Below are positions 15,352 to 22,753 of a stretch of 26,542 nucleotides of DNA, piece by piece (the stretch's first letter is position 1; each line of letters starts with the position of its first letter). The translations under genes and the position numbers were made by a program. The notes under the pieces are model-generated. The model worked only from the letters and a program-made list of their open reading frames with translations, did no database searches and was not told the origin of the DNA. This stretch comes from a virus: positions 1 to 26,542 of the IMG/VR virus record IMGVR_UViG_3300045950_000168, one strand, 5' to 3'.

Positions 15352-15594
15352 TCATCCCCCTTCCACGCGAGACCGAAAGTTCACCGGAAACCCCGCCATA
15401 TTGCTACACGGCGGACGGAGATACCGCCACGCCTCGGCAAAGAACAGATCAATCCGGCCTCGAAATTGGTGATGCTCCGGCAGGCACGGAAACCACGCAC
15501 AGGCCGCACACACATGCGACACCGGACGATGGCCGGCACTCAAGACCTCCAGCACCTTCAACTCATACTGCGTCATCGTTCCTATCTGTGCCAT
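15352..15594 (-). CDS. Small Cys-containing protein upstream of portal
   Basis: 80 residues, ATG 15594 with AAGGAG at about ten bases; MTQYEL at residue 7 is an alternative start. It contains HVCAACAWFPCLPEHHQF (Cys-x-x-Cys with another Cys and two His) and a second half with IDLFFAEAWRYLRPPC. The Cys/His cluster might bind zinc. It lies between the terminase-linked ORF and portal. No recognised family. Confidence 0.7.
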   Translation of the reverse strand: MAQIGTMTQYELKVLEVLSAGHRPVSHVCAACAWFPCLPEHHQFRGRIDLFFAEAWRYLRPPCSNMAGFPVNFRSRVEGG

Positions 15595-15713
15595 CTCTAC
15601 GTCTCCTTTTCCACAATATTCATCCCGTTCTCAAATATTCCCTATTTATTGATGCTTTATGCGTCTTTTCCAGTGTTTCGAGGTAATATTTCACTCACCC
15701 CACCCCACAATAT
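15595..15713. other. Intergenic A+T-rich gap with 14-base direct repeats
   Basis: The 14-base word ccacaatattcatc (plus strand) is present at 15611-15624 and 15705-15718, 94 bases apart. The second copy overlaps the stop codon of the upstream ORF; the first lies next to the ribosome site of the following gene. No clear -35/-10 pair or terminator is seen between them. Confidence 0.6.
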
Positions 15714-16025
15714 TCATCGATAATCCCGAAATCTCGCCGCCGTCCGGGAATCCCGCTTAAGCACATCCAAGAGCCAACCGTTCGGGACGCGCACACTTGA
15801 CCGCCGCAGGATCGCCCACGGCGCACTATGCATCTGTGGCAACACATACGCCACCAACGGCCGTCCCTCGTCATCAGCCGCTTGCACACTCACTTCCAGT
15901 TTCACCCGTTGCGTCGGACGCGTATTGATCTCAGCACAGATCGCCGTGATGTCCGTAACTAGCGTCGAGAACGCCTCCTCGTCAGACGCCGGTCTCGGCG
16001 TAGAACGGATCTTCAATGTAGCCAT
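15714..16025 (-). CDS. Small protein overlapping terminase 3' end
   Basis: 103 residues from ATG 16025, with AGGAG about nine bases upstream, overlapping the end of the terminase gene by 44 bases. It has a helical N-terminal half (DEEAFSTLVTDITAICAEIN) and beta segments (RVKLEVSVQAADDEGRPLVAYVLPQ). The C terminus is basic (RDSRTAARFRDYR). The longer frame to 16109 is rejected for greater overlap. Function unknown; location suggests a packaging or head protein. Confidence 0.65.
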   Translation of the reverse strand: MATLKIRSTPRPASDEEAFSTLVTDITAICAEINTRPTQRVKLEVSVQAADDEGRPLVAYVLPQMHSAPWAILRRSSVRVPNGWLLDVLKRDSRTAARFRDYR

Positions 16026-17478
16026 AGTCTTCTTGCTCCTGTCGTGTGAGCCGTCGCCCCCAGCGACAACTCCCGCCCCCATAGGCCGGATCCTCGGGAA
16101 TATCAACATCCTGCATCGGACGCAGGTAGCGGGAGGCCAATGTCACCGCCCCCTCCAAGGCATCAGGCCCATCAACATACGCTGGTAGGGTATCCAATTG
16201 ACAGCCGAGGAGTTGATCAATCAAGAGGGGATACCGCGTCCGCCAATCCTCGGCAACCCGCAGTTGCCCTCTCGCAAACAGGGGTTGGAGCGTCCCGATC
16301 CGTCCGGTTTTGTCGGTCCGATGCGACACACCCTCAACCGGCAGGTACGTCGTCCGCTGTGACCGCAGATCCGCCACCAACCGCTCCTGAAAGTTATTGT
16401 CCTCGATGCCAAATCGAGCATACCGGTAATAGGCATGCTTCTGCGCAATCAAGGCCAAGAGCGCATCGGGCGGGATGCGTTGCAGGTCGGCATCAAGAAT
16501 ATCCAGCGTGCCATGCGCTGGATCAACTCCGACGGTCACAACTGCCGAGTAGCACCCTAAATTCGACCGCCCCAAGGCAGGATCGCAAAATCCGACGATA
16601 GACGGGTACGCAGCAACTCCAGCAAACGGAAACGTCACCATCTGTGACAAGTCAAACATCGCCGTCCCGACAGGTTGGGGATCGATAAGGTATTGCGCCG
16701 CAAAGTCGGCCGCCGGAAGAGTCAGGCGGATCTCCTGTAACGTCTCCTCCGGCAAGATGTTGGGGTACCGGGGTGTCACTCCATCGGGGAGATAGGCTCC
16801 CTCCGCCTCCACGACATACCGATCACGAGGAGTCAGTGACGGGTTTAGGACTTCCCGAATATAGTGATAGAGATCGTCGGGATGCCATGGTGTGCCCACA
16901 ACCAGGATCTCCCCTCCCTCATCCAGCAGGGAGATCGCATCCTGAAAGAATTGAATCTTATCCCGCCGAGCCAGTGACGATGCCCGATCTCGATTGTTCA
17001 CGAGATCATCGAAAATCATGAGATCATAGTGCGCAGACACCAGCGTCGAGCCGTAGCCACACACATTGATCGAGAGTTCTTTCGCCGGACGCGTGCGAGG
17101 ACGAATGTTAATACCTCCCTCATTCCATTTGTCCGACATCCAATCCCCCACTAAGTCCCGGAAACGAGCATTCCGCTCACAATGCCCTTTGATCTCCCGC
17201 AGGAACCCGATAGCATTTGTTTCCACAGCGTTGACTAAGAGAATCCGGAGGTTCGGATTCGCAATCAACCGTCGAATCGCATAACTGATCGTGTAAAACG
17301 TCGTCTTATAGGTCTTACGCGGTCGGAGGATCAAGCGACGTCGAGCCGGCTGGTAGTCGAGTCGCCGTCCCCACTCCCCGTGCACGTCCGGGTCAAGGCG
17401 GGTGTACCCAAGGATATACCGAGCTAAGAAAAAGGTGTCCTCCCGAAGACGAGCAGTAATTTCTTGTTCTGGCGTCAT
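15982..17478 (-). CDS. terL: Terminase large subunit
   Basis: 498 residues. The ATPase half has a deviant Walker A (LRPRKTYKT, residues 51-59), Walker B (LMIFDD, 153-158) and a motif III with VVGTPWHPDDLY (193-204). The C-terminal nuclease half carries the three RNase H-like acidic sites: CDPALG with Asp299, GIEDNN with Glu359/Asp360 and VDGPDALEGAV with Asp436/Asp439. The protein cuts concatemeric DNA and pumps it through the portal. Its start overlaps the small subunit by ATGA, a standard TerS-TerL pair. The length is usual and no lesion is seen. Confidence 0.97.
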   Translation of the reverse strand: MTPEQEITARLREDTFFLARYILGYTRLDPDVHGEWGRRLDYQPARRRLILRPRKTYKTTFYTISYAIRRLIANPNLRILLVNAVETNAIGFLREIKGHCERNARFRDLVGDWMSDKWNEGGINIRPRTRPAKELSINVCGYGSTLVSAHYDLMIFDDLVNNRDRASSLARRDKIQFFQDAISLLDEGGEILVVGTPWHPDDLYHYIREVLNPSLTPRDRYVVEAEGAYLPDGVTPRYPNILPEETLQEIRLTLPAADFAAQYLIDPQPVGTAMFDLSQMVTFPFAGVAAYPSIVGFCDPALGRSNLGCYSAVVTVGVDPAHGTLDILDADLQRIPPDALLALIAQKHAYYRYARFGIEDNNFQERLVADLRSQRTTYLPVEGVSHRTDKTGRIGTLQPLFARGQLRVAEDWRTRYPLLIDQLLGCQLDTLPAYVDGPDALEGAVTLASRYLRPMQDVDIPEDPAYGGGSCRWGRRLTRQEQEDYGYIEDPFYAETGV

Positions 17479-17972
17479 GGAAGTGCCTCCTCAGAAAAGG
17501 CAACAGACTCACCTTGCGACAGTGACGCCACTTGTAAGCGGCGATCCTTCGCTGCTTGCGCCAGTTCCAACACATCCTCCTTGGAAATATCCGTCACAGC
17601 AATATGCAACGGGGCATCAACTCCTAAGAGTTCCCGCTGTTGCCGCACAACTTGTAAAATGATAGACAGATCCGGAACAGCCCCTTTCCACGCCCATCGC
17701 TCAACTTCTTGAAGTTTTGCCAAGAGCCGAGCTTTGTGCTCAAGCAAGGATTGCCGGACCTCCGCCCTCCACTCATCTTCAAGACATTGAATGTCTCGAT
17801 GCACAACTCCCAAAGAATACGGTCGCTGAGTTTTCGGATTAACAACACCTAACTGCGGCAACTGTTCAACAATTTCTCGAAACGTGAGTCCTTGCACTCG
17901 TAGTCGGGCAACGTGCACCCGACGAAAAACCACCTGAGATTTCCATGCGGTGTTCAGTCCCATGGCGTTCAT
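17475..17972 (-). CDS. terS: Terminase small subunit-like DNA-binding protein
   Basis: 165 residues from ATG 17972 (AGGA five bases before; a GTG three bases earlier is too close). Residues 18-66, from RRVHVARLRVQGLTFREIVEQL to LGVVHRDIQCLEDEW, form a helix-turn-helix of the kind seen in small terminases and related HTH proteins. A helical segment with EHKARLLAKLQEVERW follows and an acidic C terminus closes the protein. Directly upstream of the large subunit with ATGA overlap. It should recognise the packaging site and assemble as a ring that feeds DNA to TerL. Confidence 0.85.
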   Translation of the reverse strand: MNAMGLNTAWKSQVVFRRVHVARLRVQGLTFREIVEQLPQLGVVNPKTQRPYSLGVVHRDIQCLEDEWRAEVRQSLLEHKARLLAKLQEVERWAWKGAVPDLSIILQVVRQQRELLGVDAPLHIAVTDISKEDVLELAQAAKDRRLQVASLSQGESVAFSEEALP

Positions 17973-17979
17973 CACATTC

Positions 17980-18372
17980 CTAAAACAAAGAAAGTTGCAT
18001 CATCGGAGAGACCACGCCCTCCACACCCTCTATAACGTCAACTTCCTTAATGGACACCCCCAGTTCACGCTCAAGCCACAAGGCAAGCATCCGTCGATGG
18101 CAATGCGTCCCATCTTTCTCATGACACAACATGATCTTATCAGAGTATCGGGACCACACAGCTTGCGCAGTAACACCATGGCGCTTCAAAAAGGAAACGT
18201 ACTCATCATACGTATATCCTCGTTGCACCATCCCCCACGAGGGAGCTAACTCCTCAGCTTGCGGGATTTTTGCACAAAACTCTGGCGAGAAATACTTAGG
18301 AAACCCTCTCGCAATACTCACTACCTGAGAAAGAGGCAAGTGAGCAACATACCCAAAATACGATGTTTGCAT
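17980..18372 (-). CDS. DUF488-family protein
   Basis: 130 residues from ATG 18372. The family pattern is seen as VVSIARGFPKYF (17-28), the region ELAPSWGMVQ, YDEYVSFLKR, and the motif KIMLCHEKDGTHCHRRMLALWL (79-100) with Cys83, Glu85 and Cys91-His92-Arg93. DUF488 proteins are small enzymes or nucleotide/DNA-repair-linked proteins of unknown reaction; many phages encode one. It is the first gene after the promoter at 18407-18435 and precedes TerS by only seven bases. It is more A+T-rich than the packaging genes. Confidence 0.85.
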   Translation of the reverse strand: MQTSYFGYVAHLPLSQVVSIARGFPKYFSPEFCAKIPQAEELAPSWGMVQRGYTYDEYVSFLKRHGVTAQAVWSRYSDKIMLCHEKDGTHCHRRMLALWLERELGVSIKEVDVIEGVEGVVSPMMQLSLF

Positions 18373-18382
18373 ACTATCTATA

Positions 18383-18468
18383 CTCCATAATTTATTGTCT
18401 CATAATAATATAAGAAATTTTCTAAGATTTGTCAAGGGAAAAATGAGGAAAAATAGAGAATTATGGAG
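18383..18468. repeat. 10-bp inverted repeat around a promoter
   Basis: Exact arms CTCCATAATT (18383-18392) and AATTATGGAG (18459-18468) enclose the promoter at 18407-18435 and are centred near it. Outer arm downstream overlaps the ribosome-site region GGAG of the DUF488 gene. Likely paired operator sites or a coincidence in an A+T-rich stretch. Confidence 0.5.
18407..18435 (-). promoter_or_regulatory. Strong sigma70 promoter of the packaging operon
   Basis: Minus strand TTGACA (plus 18430-18435), 17-base spacer, TATATT (plus 18407-18412), in an A+T-rich 131-base gap. Transcription should start near 18400 and give a leader of about 28 bases before the DUF488 ATG. This is one of three TTGACA promoters found in the window. 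Confidence 0.85.
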
Positions 18469-18503
18469 ATTTTTAACATAAATGTTCAGTGGTTACATGA
18501 GCA

Positions 18504-19285
18504 TCACGTTTCTTCCGAAGAATTTTCTGCGAGACAATGTTCTTGGACAATTTCACAAATCTTGAGCATTTTCGCTGTAAGGTTCAGAACATTATATTTC
18601 TCTTCAACACATCGCAACATCCGCAAAAACGATGAATACCACTCCACCGGAAGACAATAAATAGACGAACAGGATTCCCCATCACGCTGAAGCAACACTT
18701 CGGCATACTGTAACGCTCGCTCAACATGTTCTTGCTCTCCCCCCAAAAACACAAACGGAACAACAACCGTATCAAACTTCGGTGGAGTAATCGTGATCAA
18801 AGCCATGCCTTCCAACACACGAAGCAGATCATCAGTAAACCCCACATATTCTTTCAGCCCAACATCTTCAATCTGCGACCATAATGTTCGCAAAATCACC
18901 GGATCATCTTTTCCCTCAATCGCATTATGACTTAATTGAATAGCAATCTGTTCTTGTGCTGCAACGGGCGATCAATAAAGAGAACGAGAAACGATGATAA
19001 TCCTGCATCAATTCCTGCCTTCACACGATGATTACCTGACAAAACAAGGTACTTCTGCGTCTCAGGATTAAACCAGCAAAACGGCACACTGCTTAAATAC
19101 CGATCTTGCTTGATATTGGCAACCAACTGAGCATACACTGGTTGTTCCATATAGCGTGCATTCACCAACACAAACTCCAAATCTTCTTGAGGCACAATAG
19201 CTAATTTTAACCCATCCGTTCCATATAACTCAGCTAAATGCCTGTTCAGCTGATCAAGCACGTGTTGTACCGCAACTCCCGTCAC
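18504..19285 (-). pseudogene. ParB-like (nuclease/N-terminal domain) protein with frameshift
   Basis: The 5' frame runs from GTG 19285 (GAGAGG six bases before) to TAA 18932 and includes the ParB-like core KYLVLSGNHRVKAGIDAG and FLVLFIDRP. Right after, the second frame reads AAQEQIAIQLSHNAIEGKDD and goes on to 18504 (VILRTLWSQIEDVGLKEYVG), which is the usual continuation of this ParB family (IAIQLSHN-x-I-x-GxDD). Adding one C in the ggg at plus 18966-18968 joins the frames into a single protein of about 260 residues. No slippery sequence is present, so this is a mutation or a sequence error rather than programmed frameshifting. ParB-like domains here usually accompany DNA methyltransferases; it lies next to one. 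Confidence 0.8.
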
Positions 19286-20603
19286 AATACGCCTCTCGAT
19301 ATATCTCTCGATATTTTTGACACCATAACGAATATCCTCCCGCAAGCGTATACTCAGCAAAAGAAGCAGAATAGATCAGCCTTCCACGATCACGAGACTC
19401 TTGCTGGAACACACCTCGATACTTCATCGATACGGCAGCGTCAGAAAATACCGTCGTTTTCAGTAGCGTAATCTCACGAAAAAATATCCGCTGGAGCCTC
19501 TCTCGAACGTCTTTGCTTCGTAAGAGCATCAAGAGTAGTTTAGAAAGTCGTTGATGACACGAAGGAACGGTAAAGTCAGCAATCAGAAAAACCACATCTT
19601 GGCACATGCTCCCTCCAGAAAGAGCATTCCCAAATAACGAGACACCCCACAGCCAATCATTGACAAACCATAACCATCCTTCATAACTATTTCCATAGTC
19701 AATCAATGGAGTCAAAAAAAGATTCCGGTAATGATTAACAACATTATTCGATACGGGAAGAATAGAAATTTTCGCTTTTACCGGCAAGGGCACATCATAC
19801 GGAAGAATCGAATAAGCCTTGACCGTTTCATGAAGACCCTTACGCAAATAAACTGACCCGCGAAGCGAGGAATAAATAAATACCGGTTTCCCTTTTCCCT
19901 TCACCCTTCCAACACAAGGCAAGAACGGAACCTCCCGCCCTAAGGAGATAATATACGGCGACCACGTAAACACAGAAAGCGTCTCAGGCAAGAGAAAATC
20001 ACGAGGATCGATAACTCGATAGATCGGGCGATTCCAACAAAATCCTTCATCGATCTTCCGATACATTCGCTCATACCCACCCTTATACGTCGGTGGAGCA
20101 ACCAAAGCCAGCATATCCGCAGTAACATACTGATCAAAAAAGTCAAAGACATCTTGAGCATAATACTCCGAAATCTTCACCAAAGATTTCCATCGCCGCA
20201 CCTTTTCGTGATACTGTTGACATATCGCCACACGATGCCGCAACAGAAAAGAAAAAAAGCGTTCTTCATGGAAATGACGTCGCTGACTGACTCGTGATAA
20301 ATCTGCCCACCAAAGAAACTGAACCAAGTCATGCTCGACATCCCCTGTGTATGACACATATTCTTGTGCCTCACCACAAACAGTAAATTCAAACGGCTTT
20401 CCTAACACATAGTGCGCCAAAAATGTTGTATAAAAACTGACATCATTCGAGACAATACGGGAAAACCCTAAGCGCGTTAGTATTTGCTCATGGGTAAATG
20501 CTCCACAACACCGGACAACAACAGGCGTGGATCGAGGCACCGACATCAGAACTTCTTGCAAAATCCGCCGAACCGCTGTATCTATCGCACCAATAAATTG
20601 CAT
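19254..20603 (-). CDS. Putative antirestriction-type adenine methyltransferase
   Basis: 449 residues from ATG 20603; an open frame continues to 20726 but runs through the tRNA and is not coding. The N terminus has VVVRCCGAFT (28-37) and SNDVSFYTTFLAHY (52-65), an AdoMet-binding motif pair in the style of adenine methyltransferases; residues 168-180 are VAPPTYKGGYERM, a variant of the catalytic (D/N)PPY loop. The C-terminal part (LIADFTVPSCHQRLSKLL, then VSMKYRGVF and RGRLIYSASF) resembles the phage family called putative antirestriction adenine methyltransferase. It should methylate phage DNA at adenine, protecting it from host restriction; this is family knowledge. The gene is clearly more A+T-rich than its neighbours and followed by a ParB-like partner, the usual neighbour in such clusters. 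Confidence 0.75.
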   Translation of the reverse strand: MQFIGAIDTAVRRILQEVLMSVPRSTPVVVRCCGAFTHEQILTRLGFSRIVSNDVSFYTTFLAHYVLGKPFEFTVCGEAQEYVSYTGDVEHDLVQFLWWADLSRVSQRRHFHEERFFSFLLRHRVAICQQYHEKVRRWKSLVKISEYYAQDVFDFFDQYVTADMLALVAPPTYKGGYERMYRKIDEGFCWNRPIYRVIDPRDFLLPETLSVFTWSPYIISLGREVPFLPCVGRVKGKGKPVFIYSSLRGSVYLRKGLHETVKAYSILPYDVPLPVKAKISILPVSNNVVNHYRNLFLTPLIDYGNSYEGWLWFVNDWLWGVSLFGNALSGGSMCQDVVFLIADFTVPSCHQRLSKLLLMLLRSKDVRERLQRIFFREITLLKTTVFSDAAVSMKYRGVFQQESRDRGRLIYSASFAEYTLAGGYSLWCQKYREIYREAYCDGSCGTTRA

Positions 20604-20624
20604 ACATCCCCACGAGAGAAAAGG

Positions 20625-20698
20625 TGGAGCGGGATGTTGGACTTGCACCAACCCTTCCTTCTTGGAAAGAAGACTATGCGTCTCTACACCAACCCCGC
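20625..20698 (-). tRNA. tRNA-Gly (anticodon TCC)
   Basis: Minus strand, 74 bases including an encoded CCA. Acceptor GCGGGGT pairs with ATCCCGC (one G-T wobble), discriminator T, then CCA. The anticodon stem TCTTC/GAAGG holds loop TTTCCAA, so the anticodon is TCC. The T arm GTTGG/CCAAC has loop TGCAAGT. The D arm is short and partly wobble-paired (GTGT/GCAT, loop AGAGAC), missing the usual GG. Acceptor start and discriminator T are typical of bacterial tRNA-Gly. Its first base is the last base of the upstream gene's TAG stop. Confidence 0.85.
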
Positions 20699-20979
20699 TA
20701 GACCGGACATGCCAAATGTAATTCATTCAGCTTATCACGCGCATCACTCTCAATCTTCGTCCCCTTTTCAATCGCTGCTGTCGCTTGAAGGATCAACCGT
20801 CCTAAGACATCTGCACTATCGTCTATCCCTTGGGCCTTCTTCAAAATCTCAATACCTTGTGCTTGCAACGCCTGACCTAACTTAATATGCTTCTCAACAG
20901 CTTCCACAAACTCTGTCCACTGTTTCAACCGAAGATTATACGGCGAAACCGTAAAATAATACTGCTGTTTATCCTTCAC
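20698..20979 (-). CDS. Small helical protein, function unknown
   Basis: 93 residues from GTG 20979, overlapping the methyltransferase stop by 11 bases. A beta-like N terminus (QQYYFTVSPYNLRLKQW) leads into a long helix (EFVEAVEKHIKLGQALQAQG) and a second (ILQATAAIEKGTKIESDARD). Heptad-like spacing suggests a helical bundle or coiled coil. Its stop codon touches the tRNA-Gly. It could assist the methyltransferase, but only adjacency says so. Confidence 0.75.
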   Translation of the reverse strand: MKDKQQYYFTVSPYNLRLKQWTEFVEAVEKHIKLGQALQAQGIEILKKAQGIDDSADVLGRLILQATAAIEKGTKIESDARDKLNELHLACPV

Positions 20980-21817
20980 CCTCGATTCCCTCCTGCGATG
21001 AGAGCCGCACAGGTCGCTCTCCCGTCATCGTCAGCCAGCGTTCCAAACAAACCGCTACATAAGGCGGATGCAGTTCAATGCCTCGTCCATGCCGGCCCAA
21101 TCGTTCACACGCTACGAGAGTCGTCCCAGAACCAAGAAAGGGATCAAGGACAAGCGCCCCTTGTGCGCTATGCGCTCGAATAGCCCTTTCCGGTATGCCT
21201 CCCGGAAAGGCCGCCACATGACGAGTGAGCGGGTGATCGTCAACAGATTCGTTGCGGGTATCCCAAACGGCATGTACACTCACATCCCATTCATAACATG
21301 CATCAGTGCTTCCTCCTCCCGGCACCCGCCATGTCCAGAGATGCTCCCACTCTTGATGATGCGGAATGCTGGTATGATAGGTCCAGAAGGGTTGTTGAAG
21401 ACGGGCAAAGGGTTTCACCCACACCCGTTGCGCATACAAAGCACACCCTAACTCATCGTGAAAAATCGTCCAGTAATCTTTCGAGATCGGATACACGCAC
21501 TGTCCATCAATCCCCGTTAAGGGTTTCACATGCGATTGCGCCGCAATCTCACTAAAGTTAATAAACACAAACCCACCGTGTCTCACAACAGCGACCATGC
21601 GTTGCGCAAACTGCCGCAAGAGAGCCAGGTGCTCGTCAAACGACCGTCCCACCTCATACTCCTTCCCCACAGCATACGGAGGACTAGTCACAACCAGATC
21701 CACCAGCGCACCACGAAGGACTCGTTCTACATCCTCGATAACCGTGCAATCCCCACACAGCACGTAATGCCGATACCGCACCTCTGGTAGAAACTCATGC
21801 CCACAGTCACAGATCAT
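20969..21817 (-). CDS. DNA methyltransferase, beta-class
   Basis: 282 residues from ATG 21817, overlapping the upstream ParB-like stop by 11 bases. Motif IV is VVTSPPYAVG (42-51) near the N terminus; motif I, DPFLGSGTT (225-233), is near the C terminus, so the domain order is permuted as in beta-class N4/N6 methyltransferases. The TSPPY form is more often N4-cytosine, but the base cannot be fixed here. It starts with MICDCGHEF, a half zinc ribbon, and HYVLCGDCT follows. It should methylate phage DNA against host restriction. It forms a pair with the ParB-like gene; in many relatives these are one polypeptide. Confidence 0.92.
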   Translation of the reverse strand: MICDCGHEFLPEVRYRHYVLCGDCTVIEDVERVLRGALVDLVVTSPPYAVGKEYEVGRSFDEHLALLRQFAQRMVAVVRHGGFVFINFSEIAAQSHVKPLTGIDGQCVYPISKDYWTIFHDELGCALYAQRVWVKPFARLQQPFWTYHTSIPHHQEWEHLWTWRVPGGGSTDACYEWDVSVHAVWDTRNESVDDHPLTRHVAAFPGGIPERAIRAHSAQGALVLDPFLGSGTTLVACERLGRHGRGIELHPPYVAVCLERWLTMTGERPVRLSSQEGIEGEG

Positions 21818-22436
21818 GACCTATCCCTTCTGGTAAGCGATGCTCCTTCCCACACTTCGGACAGATCGTATAGGATCCAAGACCAAAGAGATCACCTTGA
21901 CGTACCTGCCATGTCGCTTGTAATTCCTCTGCCCGATCTACCAACTCCGGCCCCGGATCTTCCCCCGGTGGCGCATCATCCCGCATCCAGCCCGCCGCAA
22001 ACACGTCCAGATCCAGATCGGGCAACGCGGCCTCCTTCAGAAGCTGGTCAACATCCAGGTTGTGCTCGTGCAAGAACTCATACAAGCCCTCATTCGTCAC
22101 CGTTGCATACACCGACGAGTAGATCAAGACGAGTTTCGCCGCCTCCTGCTTATCCCGACAAGCGATAAAATTAGCCGGCAGGTGGTCAGGGATGGTATGC
22201 CCTTCCACTTCCAGAGCCATCATCACTTTCTGCCGATGATGGCCGTCCAGAATCCAGAGGATTCCCTCCTCGTCTTCCCACACGGTAAAGGGCATCGCAA
22301 ACCCGTTGGTGAGGAGAGAGGACTTGAGTTTCGTGAAGGCAGCAGTCGTGAGGTCCTTCAGGGCAGTCTGTATCCAGCGGGCATCTCGCCACACAATGAG
22401 ATCAGTTTTCAAGAGACGGTTCGTGAGCATCATGCG
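21807..22436 (-). CDS. ParB-like (sulfiredoxin/ParB N-terminal) partner of the methyltransferase
   Basis: 209 residues from ATG 22436, about eight bases after GAGGG; the open frame extends to 22628 but that part looks non-coding. The ParB core is LWILDGHHRQKVMMALEVEG (residues about 63-82). Later come DLDVFAAGWMRDDAPPGEDP and AEELQATWQVRQGDLFGLGSY, the linker seen in ParB-methyltransferase fusions. The C terminus is YTICPKCGKEHRLPEGIGHDL with one CPxCG knuckle; the matching CxCG knuckle opens the next ORF. The two genes therefore look like one fused enzyme split at the zinc ribbon. Role: probable DNA-site or cofactor-linked specificity for the methyltransferase, uncertain. Confidence 0.85.
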   Translation of the reverse strand, partial: RMMLTNRLLKTDLIVWRDARWIQTALKDLTTAAFTKLKSSLLTNGFAMPFTVWEDEEGILWILDGHHRQKVMMALEVEGHTIPDHLPANFIACRDKQEAAKLVLIYSSVYATVTNEGLYEFLHEHNLDVDQLLKEAALPDLDLDVFAAGWMRDDAPPGEDPGPELVDRAEELQATWQVRQGDLFGLGSYTICPKCGKEHRLPEGIGHDL

Positions 22437-22753
22437 AACACCCTCGCAGAAGAGATATGGTAGATTAGAGAATAGTCTACTTTTGCGACTTGGAAAATGG
22501 AAAGACTCCTTTGGGGAATCGATAGCTATGCCGTTATGTTTCTCACCCCACTGCAACAAATTCTCTTCTTCGATCCATGTCCCCTCATTTACCATCTCCA
22601 CTACTAAAAAGAGAATAGCACACCCCAATTTCCCCGGAACGTGCTATCGTGCATCTCATCATGGTCATTCTCCTCCACCATAAATAAAATCCCTGTGAAG
22701 ATACACATCTTTGTTTCGTCTGTCAAGAAAATTTGTAACACTCCACAACATCC
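22437..22753. other. 317-base stretch: promoter and long leader
   Basis: Only a promoter (22698-22726) is well supported. Downstream there are two very short ORFs in different frames (a 27-codon one starting near 22668 with GGAGGAG close by, and a 25-codon one starting near 22680) that overlap and cannot both be real. The rest, up to the ParB-like start, would be about 250 bases of leader RNA. I see no strong terminator. Confidence 0.5.
22698..22726 (-). promoter_or_regulatory. Sigma70 promoter of the modification operon
   Basis: Minus strand TTGACA (plus 22721-22726), exactly 17 bases, TATCTT (plus 22698-22703). It lies about 28 bases downstream of the exonuclease stop and heads a 317-base gap. 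Transcription would start near 22691 towards the ParB-like gene. Confidence 0.8.

Noticed and set aside
18960-18975. Programmed -1 frameshifting in the ParB-like gene
   Set aside because: No X-XXY-YYZ slippery heptamer and no obvious downstream structure at the frame junction.
20604-20726. N-terminal extension of the antirestriction methyltransferase to ATG 20726
   Set aside because: The extension would translate through the tRNA-Gly gene and overlaps the upstream ORF; family motifs begin only after ATG 20603.
22437-22628. N-terminal extension of the ParB-like protein to 22628
   Set aside because: The extra 64 residues look non-coding and a good ribosome site precedes ATG 22436.
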